Notes: generated by a model from the letters alone, not told the origin. DNA of 64,000 nt from Paraburkholderia fungorum (GCF_003610895.1 NZ_MCAS01000012.1:331046-395045); one strand, 5' to 3'. Counted from the first letter of the stretch, positions 52,118 through 61,884 are shown. Numbers and translations: made by a program.

Positions 52118-53344
52118 CTAATATCCCGCGTCCGTCGCCGGCTTCAGAAACAGTTCGTGCACGGGCGCGAAATGCGCGTACAAGGGCAGAATCGCGCCGC
52201 CCATGGCCCGCGCATCGGCGCCGATGGTGCCTTCCAGCAATTGCGGGCGCACCATGCCTTCCCATTCGAAACGATCGAGCACGCGCTCGGTCCGGCGGAT
52301 GATTTCGCGGACCAGTTGCCGGTCGAGTTCGCCGTCGATCACCACGGCTTCCAGATCGAGCAGAGCCGCCGCATTGGTCAATGCATTGGCGATGGCCGGG
52401 CAAGCCGTGTCGAGCCATTGCTCGGTCTGCCGCCACAGGTCCGGCGACAACGCGCGATGGTCATGCGCCGCCGCGGGCGGCGCGCCCGCATCGCTCAATA
52501 GCCGCTCCAGAACAAAACCCGATGCGGCGTGCAGCAACTGCCGCGCGGGTTTGCGAGCGCTGCCGTCCCGCAGCGGTATCGAGCCGACTGCGCCGGCGTT
52601 GTCGTGTGGTCCGGCGTGCAAGCGTCCGTCGATCACCAGACCGCCGCCGATAAACGTCCCGACGAACAGGTACAGAAAATTGTGAATCCCACGGCCTTGG
52701 CCCATCACGAGTTCGGCTGCGCAGGCGGCGGTGGTGTCCTTGGCGAATTCGACGGGCAGGCCGGTCATCGTCGCGATGCGGCTGCGCAGATCGATCTCGT
52801 GCCACGCTTCCAGCGCGTCTTGCGGCGCGCCGAGAAAGTCGCGCCAGCCGCCGAGCCACAACGGCGCCGCCACGCCTACGCCGACCACTTTGTCCGCCTT
52901 CGCGCCAAGCGTCTGAGTGACACGCGCCAGTCTGCTTTCGAGCGCGGGGAAGAGCGTGCGCGGATCGGGATAGGCATAGTCGAAGACATCGCGGCACACG
53001 ACGTGGCCCGCGAAATCCATCGCCAGGACGTCGAGGCTGCGGCGTCCCACCTTGATGCCGATGGTGTACGCGCCGTCGGCACGCAATGCGATCGGCACCG
53101 ACGGTTGACCGATGCGGCCGCGCACACGCGCCTGCTTCTCGAGCAGGCCGTCGTCGATCAGACGGTCGACGATCATCGATACCGTCTGCATCGACAGACG
53201 CGTGAGACGGCCAACATCGGCTTTCGGCAACGGCCCATGCAAACGGATCGCCTGCAACACGATTCGTTCGTTGAATTGCCGCATGCCGACCTGATTCGAG
53301 CCGACCGTGCGTTCGAGCGGCGAGCGGGTGCCGGGTGTTTCCAT
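52118..53344 (-). CDS. ROK-family transcriptional regulator
   Basis: A 408-residue repressor: winged helix-turn-helix (about 20-80: NERIVLQAIRLHGPLPKADVGRLTRLS, QTVSMIVDRLIDDGLL) and a ROK domain (GIKVGRRSLDVLAMDF; GTFIGGGLVIDGRLHAG). The usual Cys-rich zinc motif of ROK proteins is not evident. It is the last gene after the fructose-type ABC genes and probably controls them, as FrcR does in rhizobia. Confidence 0.85.
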   Translation of the reverse strand: METPGTRSPLERTVGSNQVGMRQFNERIVLQAIRLHGPLPKADVGRLTRLSMQTVSMIVDRLIDDGLLEKQARVRGRIGQPSVPIALRADGAYTIGIKVGRRSLDVLAMDFAGHVVCRDVFDYAYPDPRTLFPALESRLARVTQTLGAKADKVVGVGVAAPLWLGGWRDFLGAPQDALEAWHEIDLRSRIATMTGLPVEFAKDTTAACAAELVMGQGRGIHNFLYLFVGTFIGGGLVIDGRLHAGPHDNAGAVGSIPLRDGSARKPARQLLHAASGFVLERLLSDAGAPPAAAHDHRALSPDLWRQTEQWLDTACPAIANALTNAAALLDLEAVVIDGELDRQLVREIIRRTERVLDRFEWEGMVRPQLLEGTIGADARAMGGAILPLYAHFAPVHELFLKPATDAGY

Positions 53345-53374
53345 CGTCGCGAGCCCCTCAGCGGGATGCAGCCA

Positions 53375-54172
53375 TCATGCAATCGCCTTGACGTCCGCTT
53401 CCTTCGCGCCCGTCATGATTGCCACGGCCTCCGACATATGGATGTCCCGCGTATTCACGAGCGCCGCGCGCCGGCCGAGCCGCTGGATATGGATGCGGTC
53501 CGCGACTTCGAATACGTGCGGCATGTTATGGCTGATCAGGATCACCGGCAGACCACGATCGCGCACGCGACGGATCAACTCGAGCACCATGTTGCCTTCC
53601 TTCACGCCGAGCGCGGCGGTGGGTTCGTCGAGAATCACCACATGCCGCGCGAACGCCGCGCTGCGCGCGACGGCCACGCCCTGGCGCTGGCCGCCGGATA
53701 GGGTTTCGACCGCCTGGCGCATCGAGCGGATGCCGATTTGCAGATCCTTCATGTGCGCGGTGGCTTCCTCCAACATGCGGCGCTTGTCGATCATCTTGAA
53801 GATCGAACCGCGCCAGCCCGGTTTGACGAGCTCACGGGCGAGGAACAGGTTCTCCGCGATGCTCATGGCGGGCGCTACGGCGAGCTCCTGGTAGACGGTT
53901 TCGATGCCTTGAGCGCGGGCATCCAGCGGGCTGCGGAATTTGACCGGTTTGCCATCGAGCAGGATGTCGCCTTCGTCGGGCACGGTGGCGCCCGAAAGCG
54001 CCTTGATCAACGACGATTTGCCCGCGCCGTTATCGCCGATCACGGCGAGAATCTCGCCGGGCAGCACTTCGAAATCGCAGCCGTCGAGCGCGGTGACGTT
54101 GCCGTAGCGCTTGACGAGTCCGCGCGCCTGCAGAACGGGCATCGCGGTAGAAGCGGAAGTAGATGTCGACAT
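53375..54172 (-). CDS. frcA: Sugar ABC transporter ATPase, FrcA type
   Basis: A 265-residue single-domain ATPase, half the size of RbsA, as is typical of FrcA. Walker A is GDNGAGKSS, the signature LSGGQRQGVAVAR, Walker B VVILDEPTAALG. ATG 54172 has TGGAG upstream. A TTG at 54196 overlaps the permease stop and is the alternative. Works with the permease and binding protein upstream for fructose or a related sugar; the ligand is by analogy. Confidence 0.8.
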   Translation of the reverse strand: MSTSTSASTAMPVLQARGLVKRYGNVTALDGCDFEVLPGEILAVIGDNGAGKSSLIKALSGATVPDEGDILLDGKPVKFRSPLDARAQGIETVYQELAVAPAMSIAENLFLARELVKPGWRGSIFKMIDKRRMLEEATAHMKDLQIGIRSMRQAVETLSGGQRQGVAVARSAAFARHVVILDEPTAALGVKEGNMVLELIRRVRDRGLPVILISHNMPHVFEVADRIHIQRLGRRAALVNTRDIHMSEAVAIMTGAKEADVKAIA

Positions 54173-54192
54173 GACAGACTCCAATTGAGTGC

Positions 54193-55179
54193 TCAACCGC
54201 GACGATGGGAAAGTTTATCCGCGGCAACCGCGAGAATCACCAGCATGCCGGTGATCAAAACCTGGTAGACCGAAGAGACGCCGATCAGTGTCAGGCCGTT
54301 GCGAAACACGCCGACAATCAGCGCGCCGAGCAGTGTGCCGGAAATCGAGCCACGCCCACCGAACAGACTCGTGCCGCCCAGCACCACGGCGGTAATGCTG
54401 TCGAGGTTCTCGGTTTGCCCCGCCTGCGGATCGCCGACGCCGGTGCGCGACACCGACAACAGCGCGGCGATGCCGTAGATCGCGCCGGCCAGCGAATACA
54501 CCGTGAGCAGAATCTTCTGCGACGAGAGGCCCATCAGGCGCGCCGCTTCGGGGTTATTGCCGAGCGCATACAGATGCCGGCCGGGCACCGTGTCACGCAG
54601 CACGAACCACGTTGCCGCATACATCAGCAGCGTGAGTACCGTGCCGTAGGTGACTTCGGCGGGCCCGAGCCTGAAGGTGTTGCCGAGGAACATGATCGCG
54701 TCCGGCAGGTTCGAGACGCTCTCCGCGTTCGAATAGATCTGCGTGAGCGCGAATGCGATGTTCAACGTACCCAGTGTGACGATAAAGGCCGGCAACTTGA
54801 TCTTCGTGATCAGCACGCCGTTGAGCGCACCGAACAGCGCGCTCGCGGCGATGCCGCACAGAATCGCGAGAACGGGCGGCACACCGAGCGTGACCGCGAA
54901 CTTGGTCATGATGATCGAGCCGAACGCCATCACCATCCCGCACGACAGATCGATCCCACCCGTCAGCACGATCAGCGTCTGGCCGATGGCGATGACGGCA
55001 ACCACCATCGTCTGCTGCAGGATCAGCGAGAGGTTCTGGAACGACAGGAACCGGTCGCTCTGTGAAATGAAGAAGCCGCAGGCCAGCAGCAGGGCGATCA
55101 GCGGCCCGATTTCAGCGAGCGACGGCAAGCGGTCGGTGAGCGGGCGCGGGTGGCCGGCTGGTGCGGAAGGAGTCGACAT
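54193..55179 (-). CDS. frcC: Sugar ABC transporter permease, FrcC/RbsC type
   Basis: A permease of about 328 residues and 8-10 TM. The family block GQTLIVLTGGIDLSCGMVMAFGSI and the coupling segment ALGNNPEAARLMGLSSQKILLTVYSLAG are present, with VLGGTSLFGGRGSISGTLLGALIVG near the end. ATG 55179 is preferred over an upstream in-frame start at 55230. A hairpin lies in the gap after the binding-protein gene. Confidence 0.83.
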   Translation of the reverse strand: MSTPSAPAGHPRPLTDRLPSLAEIGPLIALLLACGFFISQSDRFLSFQNLSLILQQTMVVAVIAIGQTLIVLTGGIDLSCGMVMAFGSIIMTKFAVTLGVPPVLAILCGIAASALFGALNGVLITKIKLPAFIVTLGTLNIAFALTQIYSNAESVSNLPDAIMFLGNTFRLGPAEVTYGTVLTLLMYAATWFVLRDTVPGRHLYALGNNPEAARLMGLSSQKILLTVYSLAGAIYGIAALLSVSRTGVGDPQAGQTENLDSITAVVLGGTSLFGGRGSISGTLLGALIVGVFRNGLTLIGVSSVYQVLITGMLVILAVAADKLSHRRG

Positions 55180-55241
55180 GATAGGGGTGTCCTCGATGCA
55201 TGAACGCGGCAAGCGAGCTATGCGGTCCATGCGGTCAATAC

Positions 55242-55265
55242 GCGGGCCGGCCTTCTGGGGCCCGC
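55242..55265 (-). promoter_or_regulatory. GC-rich hairpin between binding-protein and permease genes
   Basis: GCGGGCC (55242-55248) pairs with GGCCCGC (55259-55265), 10-nt loop, in the 136-bp gap. Intergenic stems here often stabilise the binding-protein mRNA and lower expression of the permease; that role is inferred. Confidence 0.45.
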
Positions 55266-55315
55266 CCTCCAGCAGTCAGGCGGCCCGCCGCAGCGGGGCG
55301 CCTGTTCAATGCCCG

Positions 55316-56320
55316 TTACTTGTTGCCCCAGCAGTTGTCGAGGCCGAACTTCGTATCCTTGCTGTCGACGCCGGACATCGGTTTGTCGGTGATCAGCGTC
55401 ACCCCCGTGTCCTGATAGCCGGAAACCTTCTTGCCGGTCTTCGCATAGTCGACGCCGGCCGTCACGCCGAGCCCGGCCATCTTCAAGGGGTACTGCTGCG
55501 AGGTCGCGGCAATCGCGCCGGCCTTCACATTGCGCACACCCTCGCAGCCGCCGTCGATGGAAACGATCATCACGCTCTTGTCCTTGCCCGCCGCTTTGAG
55601 CGCGCGATACGCGCCCGCCGCGGCAGGTTCGTTGATCGTGTAGACCACGTTGATGTCCGGCGATTTCTGCAGGCAGTTTTCCATCGCCGTCTGGCCCTTC
55701 GCCTGATCGCCGCGGGTGTCCTGGCTGCAAACGATCGACGGATCGCCTTCCTTCACGCCGAAGCCTTCCAGGAAGCCGTTATGACGCAGCACGCCGACCG
55801 ATACGCCGGGCGCGAGGTCGAGTGTGGCGATTTTCGCGGGCTTGCCGTTCATGGCCGCTTTCGCGTATTTGCCGATCAGCACGCCGGCCTTGAAGTTGTC
55901 GGTGGCGAAGAGGGCGTCCGTGGCATCCTGCGGATCGGTCGGCGTGTCGAGCGCGATCACCATCACGCCGGCCGCGCGCGCCTTCCTGATGCTCGGCACG
56001 ATCGCCTTGGTATCGCTCGGCGTGATCAGAATTGCTTTCGCGCCGGCTGTCATCATGTTTTCGATGGCGGTGACCTGGCTCGCATTGTCGCCGTCGAACT
56101 TGCCGGCAGCGGTGAGCAGCTTGGCGCCGTCTTTCGAGGCAGCCGCTTCGGCGCCCTGTTTCATCTTCACGAAGAACGGATTGGTGTCCGTCTTGGTGAT
56201 CAGGCCGACGACAGGCTGGTCGGCTGCCTGGCTCGCGCTTGCACACCACAGCGCCGATGCCGCGACGCATATCGACACGATTTTCCTGGCGCCAGGATGC
56301 CTGCGGGAATTCAGATTCAT
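55316..56320 (-). CDS. frcB: Sugar ABC transporter substrate-binding protein, FrcB type
   Basis: A 334-residue periplasmic binding protein with signal peptide (cleavage ASQA-AD, about residue 33). The mature part has the cluster B sugar-binding pattern [41 protein letters not shown] and VIALDTPTD, closest in type to fructose-binding FrcB. Two Cys (IVCSQD, MENCLQ) may pair. It is the first gene of the operon; GGAGGAGCG precedes the ATG. Confidence 0.83.
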   Translation of the reverse strand: MNLNSRRHPGARKIVSICVAASALWCASASQAADQPVVGLITKTDTNPFFVKMKQGAEAAASKDGAKLLTAAGKFDGDNASQVTAIENMMTAGAKAILITPSDTKAIVPSIRKARAAGVMVIALDTPTDPQDATDALFATDNFKAGVLIGKYAKAAMNGKPAKIATLDLAPGVSVGVLRHNGFLEGFGVKEGDPSIVCSQDTRGDQAKGQTAMENCLQKSPDINVVYTINEPAAAGAYRALKAAGKDKSVMIVSIDGGCEGVRNVKAGAIAATSQQYPLKMAGLGVTAGVDYAKTGKKVSGYQDTGVTLITDKPMSGVDSKDTKFGLDNCWGNK

Positions 56321-56752
56321 GGGACGCTCCTCCGGTTATTGGCAACGACGTTGTGAACTGCGGGCGGTGGCGCACGCGAACGCTGCGCGCTTGCCATCTG
56401 TTTGCAATCTGCTTTGGGACCCGAAGCGATTCGCCACCGGTTCGAAATCGGGCGACTAAATCACTTGAGTTGATTTAGTAAAGCAGGCGCGAGGACGCCC
56501 GTCAAGAAAACGATCAGGAGGGGGAATCGGCGTGAAGTAACGCCCGCCGAGGCGGCGGGGCTTACGTGGCGGGGCTTTGCAGGAGTGATGCGATGCAGGA
56601 TCAGACGCCAGGACTTCGGGAAAGTCCTGGCTCGCTTGTAAGCGAATTGAAGTCTTCGGCGATTTTTTGCGGCGGCGTGGCTGCCCTCAGGAAGGTGACC
56701 AGTGTGGCCCGGCGTAACGCGATGTACGCGATATCCGGTCCGTTCGGCCGGC
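56321..56752. promoter_or_regulatory. Promoter region of the frc operon with interrupted palindrome and a hairpin
   Basis: The 432-bp gap has no credible gene. ACTAAATCA (56455-56463) and its exact complement TGATTTAGT (56471-56479), 7-bp spacer, lie 135 bp before frcB and are a good operator candidate for the ROK protein. Further out, GCCAGGACTT (56607-56616) with AAGTCCTGGC (56622-56631) forms a perfect 10-bp stem that may end the binding-protein gene from the right. GGCGGGGCTT is repeated directly around 56554-56576. Confidence 0.55.
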
Positions 56753-57897
56753 TCACATTCTGATGACATCCATCACGGTCTTCTTGCTGTCCTTGAACTG
56801 GTAGATCGTGATCGCTGCGTCCCGCAGGTCGCCATGCGGGTCGAACGCGATGTGCCCGATCACGCCGTCATAGTTCGTGGCCGGCATCGCGGCGAGAATT
56901 TTCGACCGGTCGGTTGAATTGGCTCGCTTCATCGCGTCATAGATCACGTAGACGGCGTCATACGTGAACGGAGCGTAGGCGTCTATCGGTGTGTTGAAGC
57001 GTGCCACGTATCGCTTGTCAAAGTCTTGACCTTTTGGCATTTTTGACAGGGCAAGTCCGGCTTCTGAGCATGTCACGTTGCCGATTGCGCTGCCGGCCAG
57101 TTGCGTCATGTTCTCCGTGCAGGCACCGTCGCCTCCCAGCACCTTTGCGGTGATGCCAAGGTTAGCCGCCTGTTTCGCCAGCGGGCCGGCCGTTGCGTCC
57201 GAGCCGCCGTACATGATCGCGTCGGGTTTCAGGCCTTTGATTTTCGTCAGAATCGATCGGAAGTCGATGGCTTTATCCGTTGTGGCTTCGTGGGTCACGA
57301 TAACGGCGCCCTGCGCTTTTGCCGCTTTTTCAAATTCTTGCGCGAGGCCCTGGCCGTATGCGGTGGAATCGTCCACGATTGCAATTCGCTTTGCGTGCAT
57401 GGTGCCGACTGCGTAGCGAGCCAGTGCCGGCCCTTGCAATGCGTCGGTCGCGACGACGCGGTAGGTCGTTTTGAAGCCTTGCAATGTATAGGTGGGATTG
57501 GTCGAGCCTTGCGAGATCTGCACCATGCCGGCCTCGCTGTAGATCTTCGATGCGGGGATCGAAACCCCGGAGTTGATATCGCCGACCACGGCTACCACGC
57601 CATCGTCAACGAGCTTCTGGGCGACCTGAGTACCGGTGCGTGGGTCGGCAGCGTCGTCCTGAGCGTCGAGTTGCAGACGGACCGGCTTGCCGCCGATGAC
57701 CGGATGCTGGCTGTTGATCTCGTCGATTGCCAGCCTCGCCGCATTTTCGCTGTCCTTGCCCATATGCGCGAGCTGCCCTGTCAAGGGCGCGGCATGGCCA
57801 ATCAGGACCACGGCAGGCTCCGCCGCGAAGCTCGCGCTACCTGCGCCAAGCAGCAGCGCTGCAGCGTCCGATTCAATTGACTGAACGAGGGTGACAT
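56753..57897 (-). CDS. Branched-chain amino-acid-type ABC substrate-binding protein, frame problem in signal peptide
   Basis: The mature region (about 365 residues) is an intact Leu/Ile/Val-binding-type protein (VVLIGHAAPLTGQLAHMGKDSENAARLAIDEIN; AVVGDINSGVSIPASKIY; GGSDATAGPLAKQAANLG). The best start, ATG 57897 with CAGGAG 6 nt upstream, reads MSPSFSQLNRTLQ and is out of frame with it. Adding one base near 57858/57859 would join that start to ALLLGAGSASFAAEP, a normal signal peptide. In the actual frame the only start is at 57940, giving a leader broken by charged ESD. The gene may be inactive, or the base call wrong. No permease or ATPase is adjacent. Confidence 0.72.
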
Positions 57898-58046
57898 GGC
57901 GGCTCCTGAGTTTTCGGTTCAATGAGTGTTCGACCGCCAAATTTTTCCGTCCAACGACTTATTTTATTGACCGGCGATAGATAAATCTGATCGCCTCCCA
58001 GGGCTTTCCCGAAAGGCCGCCCCTTGCGCGTCGAGCCGCCATGGTC

Positions 58047-58084
58047 ACAACAAAAAGTTGTTCCAGTCGGCCAGTTTTTGTTGT
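58047..58084. promoter_or_regulatory. Inverted repeat between the binding-protein and LysR genes
   Basis: ACAACAAAAA (58047-58056) and its exact complement TTTTTGTTGT (58075-58084), 18-bp spacer, lie in the 275-bp divergent gap. The left arm also forms a small nested palindrome, ACAAC-AAAAA-GTTGT (58047-58061). This is a plausible LysR operator. Confidence 0.55.
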
Positions 58085-58172
58085 CACGAATCTGATCTTG
58101 CGGCGCTAAACTCTGCCAACGCACTGAAGCTGTCCGTTGAGCGGACGCAATACGTGGAGCACAAGGCGTCTG

Positions 58173-59117
58173 ATGAATGTCCGTTTTCTAGAAACGTTTG
58201 TATGGCTTGCCAAGCTGCGCAATTTCCGGCTGACAGCGGAGCGCTTGCATGCGACACAGGCCGCAATTTCCAGTCGGATATCCGCGCTCGAGCAGGAGTT
58301 CGGCGTGCGTCTGTTCGACCGGGGGCCGCGCGATGTCAAGCTGACCCAGGAAGGGACCAAAGCGCTAGCGTTCGCCGAGCAGATTCTGAAACTCACCAAC
58401 GACATGCTCGCAAGCGTAAGCGACCGCTCGCATGTGAGCGGGCTGTTGCGGGTCGGCGTGATGGAGTCCGTCGTGCATACGTGGCTGCCTGAATTACTAC
58501 GGCGAGTGCGGGACGAATATCCGAACCTGACGATCGAGCTGACTTGCGACACCTCGACGAATCTGTCCGTGCAACTGGTGAACGGCAACGTGGATATCGC
58601 TTTTTTGAGCACGATGGTCACCGGTGCTGACGCGGAAAATGTTTCGCTCGGCGCATTGCCGATGCGATGGGTGGCGAGTCCGTCGCTGAATCTGTCGGCT
58701 GAAGCTCTATCGGAAGCTGAACTGGCGAGCTTCCCGATTGTGAGCTTTGCCCGTCATTCGTCGCCGCATGTGTTTGTCGCCGGCCTGTTTGCAGCCGCCG
58801 GCGAACCGCATGTGCAGATCAACTGCGTGTCTTCGGTCGCGGCGATTATCAGGCTCGTACTCGACGGTTTCGGCATTGCGGTTCTGCCGACGGCTTTCGT
58901 GACGCGCGAGCTGGAGTCCGGTCATCTGCAACTGCTGAAAGTGACGCATCGCGTCCCGGAACTGCCACTTTTTGCCTCCTTCCGGCGAAGTCCGGATAGC
59001 TTGCTATGCGAGTCGATCATGCATCTGGCGCAAAAGGTCATGCGGGAATTCAGCCTGGAGAACGGTCCGGATATCGCGCTCTTTCCAGACACCGACGAGG
59101 CGCTACCATCTCATTGA
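58173..59117 (+). CDS. LysR-family regulator
   Basis: A 314-residue LysR protein with helix-turn-helix at about 1-60 (MNVRFLETFVWLAKLRNFRLTAERL, HATQAAISSRISALEQEFG) and effector domain to about 290. ATG 58173 fits the domain; a TTG at 58137 is upstream. It is divergent from the binding-protein gene and 49 nt before the ureidoglycolate lyase-like gene, and probably regulates both. Confidence 0.86.
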   Translation: MNVRFLETFVWLAKLRNFRLTAERLHATQAAISSRISALEQEFGVRLFDRGPRDVKLTQEGTKALAFAEQILKLTNDMLASVSDRSHVSGLLRVGVMESVVHTWLPELLRRVRDEYPNLTIELTCDTSTNLSVQLVNGNVDIAFLSTMVTGADAENVSLGALPMRWVASPSLNLSAEALSEAELASFPIVSFARHSSPHVFVAGLFAAAGEPHVQINCVSSVAAIIRLVLDGFGIAVLPTAFVTRELESGHLQLLKVTHRVPELPLFASFRRSPDSLLCESIMHLAQKVMREFSLENGPDIALFPDTDEALPSH

Positions 59118-59166
59118 GTGGCACCCCTGATGTTTTTCCCTGATTATCAGAAAGGCCCGAACCGCG

Positions 59167-59751
59167 ATGCCGACCGCCACGCCTCTGACCGTTCAACCGC
59201 TTACTGCCGGCGCTTTCGAAGCCTACGGATGGATGTTAGGCAAGCCGTTTCCAGGGGATAACGCGGCGTCTTCGTTCACAAGCCCGTCGTCCGATTTCTG
59301 GCGCGAACATCTGTTCGATGCCGGGCCGTCCGGAGATCCCGAAGTTCTGTGGGTCAGATACCGCGATCGCGAAGCCGAGGTGATGCAACTCGAGGCGCAT
59401 TGGCTAACTCAGCAGGCCGTGGTGCCGCTGACCGGACCTCTCGTTCAGATTGTCGCGACGAGCACGCCGGATGGGCACCCAAACCTTGATTCATTAACGG
59501 CTTTCGAGGTGCCCGTAGGGGAGGGGATTTGCATGCGGCCGCGCTGCTGGCACGCGACGCGCGCACTGCAGAACGAAGTGACGTGCCTCATGCTGACGCG
59601 CCGCTCGACGACGCTCGACCTTGCAGCTCATCTGCTCACAGGCGCCCCCGTCGGCGAAAGCGCGATCCGGCAGATTCCGCCGTACCGGCTTGTCGGCGCG
59701 GCCGGCCTCATACAGGCTCCGACGCTTCAGCGAGGCGCCGAGCTTCAGTAA
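59167..59751 (+). CDS. Ureidoglycolate lyase family protein (AllA-like)
   Basis: A 194-residue cupin-type protein with the AllA pattern AFEAYGWMLG at the start, LEAHWLTQQAVVPLTG (His/Gln metal site) and AFEVPVGEGICMRPRCWHA (His). The family splits ureidoglycolate into glyoxylate and urea in purine breakdown, but several AllA-like genes lie outside allantoin clusters, as here. With a LysR and an amino-acid-type binding protein beside it, another carboxylate could be the substrate. Confidence 0.65.
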   Translation: MPTATPLTVQPLTAGAFEAYGWMLGKPFPGDNAASSFTSPSSDFWREHLFDAGPSGDPEVLWVRYRDREAEVMQLEAHWLTQQAVVPLTGPLVQIVATSTPDGHPNLDSLTAFEVPVGEGICMRPRCWHATRALQNEVTCLMLTRRSTTLDLAAHLLTGAPVGESAIRQIPPYRLVGAAGLIQAPTLQRGAELQ

Positions 59752-59815
59752 TCCGCCTTGGAATCCGGCGCGCTTTCGAAGCGGCGGATGCTGACAAGGG
59801 CTTGTCCGCGAGAAT

Positions 59816-60577
59816 TTACCTGCGCGGCGCGAGCGCCTGACGCTTCGTTTCAAGTTGAGTGACGACACGCTGCAAGGTTCGCTCAGCCCGTCCCGGCGTC
59901 TGCACGAACTTGCAGCCGATCACGAAACGCCGTTCGCCCTTCGGCGTGGTCAATTGCCGTGGCGCGACGATTTCCAGATCGAGCCGCAGCGTGCCGAAGC
60001 TGCCGAGTTGCAGCGTGACGTCGCGCAGCACGGTGCCGCTTTCGAGCGAGCCGAAGCGTTCATCGGCGGTTTTCAAGGCCACGCCGCCCAACGAGAGATC
60101 CTGCAATTCCAGCCGGAACGAATCGCCCTCCGCATAGGGCCCGCTAGCGGTATAAGGCTCCAGCACCGGCGTTTGCACGCGGAAAAATTCGCGGCGTTGA
60201 ACGTAGCACAGGAACGCGGGGAAGGATGCCTCGAACGCCGGGCGCCCCTCGAACACGATCGGGTTTGCGTTAAGCGTGGTGAACTCCGTGCGAATGCCAT
60301 CCGGCAAGCCGCGGAAGATCAACTGGCGCGCGGACGCCAGCGCGTAATTGTCGGCCTCGACGCTGCCGGCGTCGAAGATAAAGCGGGCATTGCGCGAATC
60401 GACATCGAGCACTTGCGTAACGATCTGGCGGCCGTTGAATTCCACCGTCACGAAGTCCTGTCCGGTCATCAGCTTGCGCAGGCAAACCGCGATTTGCAGG
60501 GGGTGGTGTTGTGCGAAGGGCGAGTCCGCGTCGGTGGTCTGTGCTGCGACGTCGGCGTCCAGAAGATCGGCGATCAT
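59816..60577 (-). CDS. ycgR: YcgR-like PilZ flagellar brake protein
   Basis: A 253-residue protein: N-terminal YcgR domain (about 30-125) and PilZ domain (about 128-245). The c-di-GMP motifs are RREFFR (RxxxR) and DLSLGGVAL (D/NxSxxG). On binding c-di-GMP, YcgR proteins act on the flagellar motor to slow swimming. It stands alone, 40 kb from the flhDC pair in this window, which in enteric bacteria controls ycgR. Confidence 0.83.
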   Translation of the reverse strand: MIADLLDADVAAQTTDADSPFAQHHPLQIAVCLRKLMTGQDFVTVEFNGRQIVTQVLDVDSRNARFIFDAGSVEADNYALASARQLIFRGLPDGIRTEFTTLNANPIVFEGRPAFEASFPAFLCYVQRREFFRVQTPVLEPYTASGPYAEGDSFRLELQDLSLGGVALKTADERFGSLESGTVLRDVTLQLGSFGTLRLDLEIVAPRQLTTPKGERRFVIGCKFVQTPGRAERTLQRVVTQLETKRQALAPRR

Positions 60578-60819
60578 TTTGAGTATCCATGCATGTTATG
60601 GCCTTGGCCTGGCCGGTTGGGGGAGCGCAGGCGGCATACGAGTCATGCCGGCGCTCAGCCCGTTCCCCTTTCTCCTGCCTGATTGCAGGGACCGTGCCAG
60701 CTGCATGGATGGACTGATTGAAACGCTGTTTTCGCCGCGAAGCCGCCTGGAACCGCTTGATACGGTCGTTCGCGGGCGGTGGCCCCAGAAGCGGCAACGG
60801 CTGCAGGCCGGGTTCGCTA

Positions 60820-60854
60820 CGTAACGTCCCCGGCATTGTTACGGCCACGTTACG
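60820..60854. other. Inverted repeat overlapping the LacI-type gene stop
   Basis: CGTAACGT (60820-60827) and exact complement ACGTTACG (60847-60854). The right arm contains the stop codon at 60850-60852. The loop is 19 nt and no T-run follows, so a terminator role is weak. The remaining gap (60578-60849) shows no gene. Confidence 0.3.
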
Positions 60855-61884
60855 CCGAACGCGGCGCGCCTGTGGATGCGCGCACCACCAGTTTCGGCGC
60901 GGAGGAAATCCGCATTGGCACGTCTGGCGCGAGCGGGCGGCCCGCTTGCCCATACGACGATTCGATCAGCTCGCGCAGCAGCGATACCGCGAGACCGGCA
61001 ACTTCCGCGGTCGGCACGGCGATCGTCGTCAGCGCGGGCCGCGATTCGCGCGCGAGTTGAATATCGGTAATGCCGATCACGGACAGATCGCGCGGCACGT
61101 TCAAGCCGAGATCGGCAGCGGCGTGCATCGCGCCGAGCGCCGGCAGATCGTTGGTCGCGAAGATCGCGGTGAGTTTCGGGTCGGCTTCCAGCAGGGCGCG
61201 CGCCGCGGCGTAGCCGCCTTGTATCGTATCGGGCGCATGCTTGACCCGGCTTTTCGGCGCGCCGGCGGCATGCAGCGCATCGACAAAACCTTCGTAGCGG
61301 GCCGCGTGAATCCCCGAGGCCTTGCTGCCGACAATCGCGCCGATTCGCCGATGACCAAGCGCCAGCAGATGCGATCCGGCCAGCTCGCCGGCGAGGCGAA
61401 AATCGACCGCGACGCACGGCAGTCCCGGCGGCTCGTTGGGCCGTTCCCACATGCACAACACCACGGGCGTGCCGCGCGATTCGGTCGTGTGCAGGTCCGT
61501 AAAATCCAGGTTCGCATTCGTCACGAGCACGCCCTCGGAAAGCGTGCCGGCAATCTGATCGAGATAGGCCCGCCCAATCAGCGGATCTTCGTTCGTATTG
61601 CAGATGATCACGAAGTGGCCGCTGCTGCGCGCCGCGTGTTCGACGGCGAGCGCGAACTCCGGATAGAACGGGTTGGCGATGCTCGATACCATCAACGCCA
61701 GCGTCGGAGCGCGGCCTTCGGCGAGCGCGCGGGCAGCCAGATGCGGGCGGTAGCCGAGCGCCTCGACGGCTTCCAGCACCCGTTGCCGGGTGGTCGCGCC
61801 GACCCGGCCGCGATTGCGCAGCACGTTCGATACCGTGGCAGGGGTGACGCCGGCACGGCGTGCAACTTCGCTGAGTGTGGGCAT
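60850..61884 (-). CDS. LacI-family transcriptional repressor
   Basis: A 344-residue LacI-type repressor: N-terminal helix-turn-helix and hinge (TLSEVARRAGVTPATVSNVL, LGYRPHLAARALAEG) and a sugar-binding core (LMVSSIANPFYPEFALAVEHAA; AIFATNDLPALGAMHAA). It is divergent from the ATPase-GH42 genes, with a perfect operator palindrome between them. It likely responds to a galactoside. Confidence 0.9.
   Translation of the reverse strand: MPTLSEVARRAGVTPATVSNVLRNRGRVGATTRQRVLEAVEALGYRPHLAARALAEGRAPTLALMVSSIANPFYPEFALAVEHAARSSGHFVIICNTNEDPLIGRAYLDQIAGTLSEGVLVTNANLDFTDLHTTESRGTPVVLCMWERPNEPPGLPCVAVDFRLAGELAGSHLLALGHRRIGAIVGSKASGIHAARYEGFVDALHAAGAPKSRVKHAPDTIQGGYAAARALLEADPKLTAIFATNDLPALGAMHAAADLGLNVPRDLSVIGITDIQLARESRPALTTIAVPTAEVAGLAVSLLRELIESSYGQAGRPLAPDVPMRISSAPKLVVRASTGAPRSA

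Noticed and set aside
52529..53701. A 390-codon forward frame opposite the ROK regulator and frcA
   Set aside because: Its composition (Arg, His, Asp-rich) and position antisense to two clear genes mark it as a shadow.
56566..56763. Forward 65-codon frame between the frc operon and the binding-protein gene
   Set aside because: It spans a perfect hairpin and has no recognisable domain or clear ribosome site; I treat the gap as regulatory.
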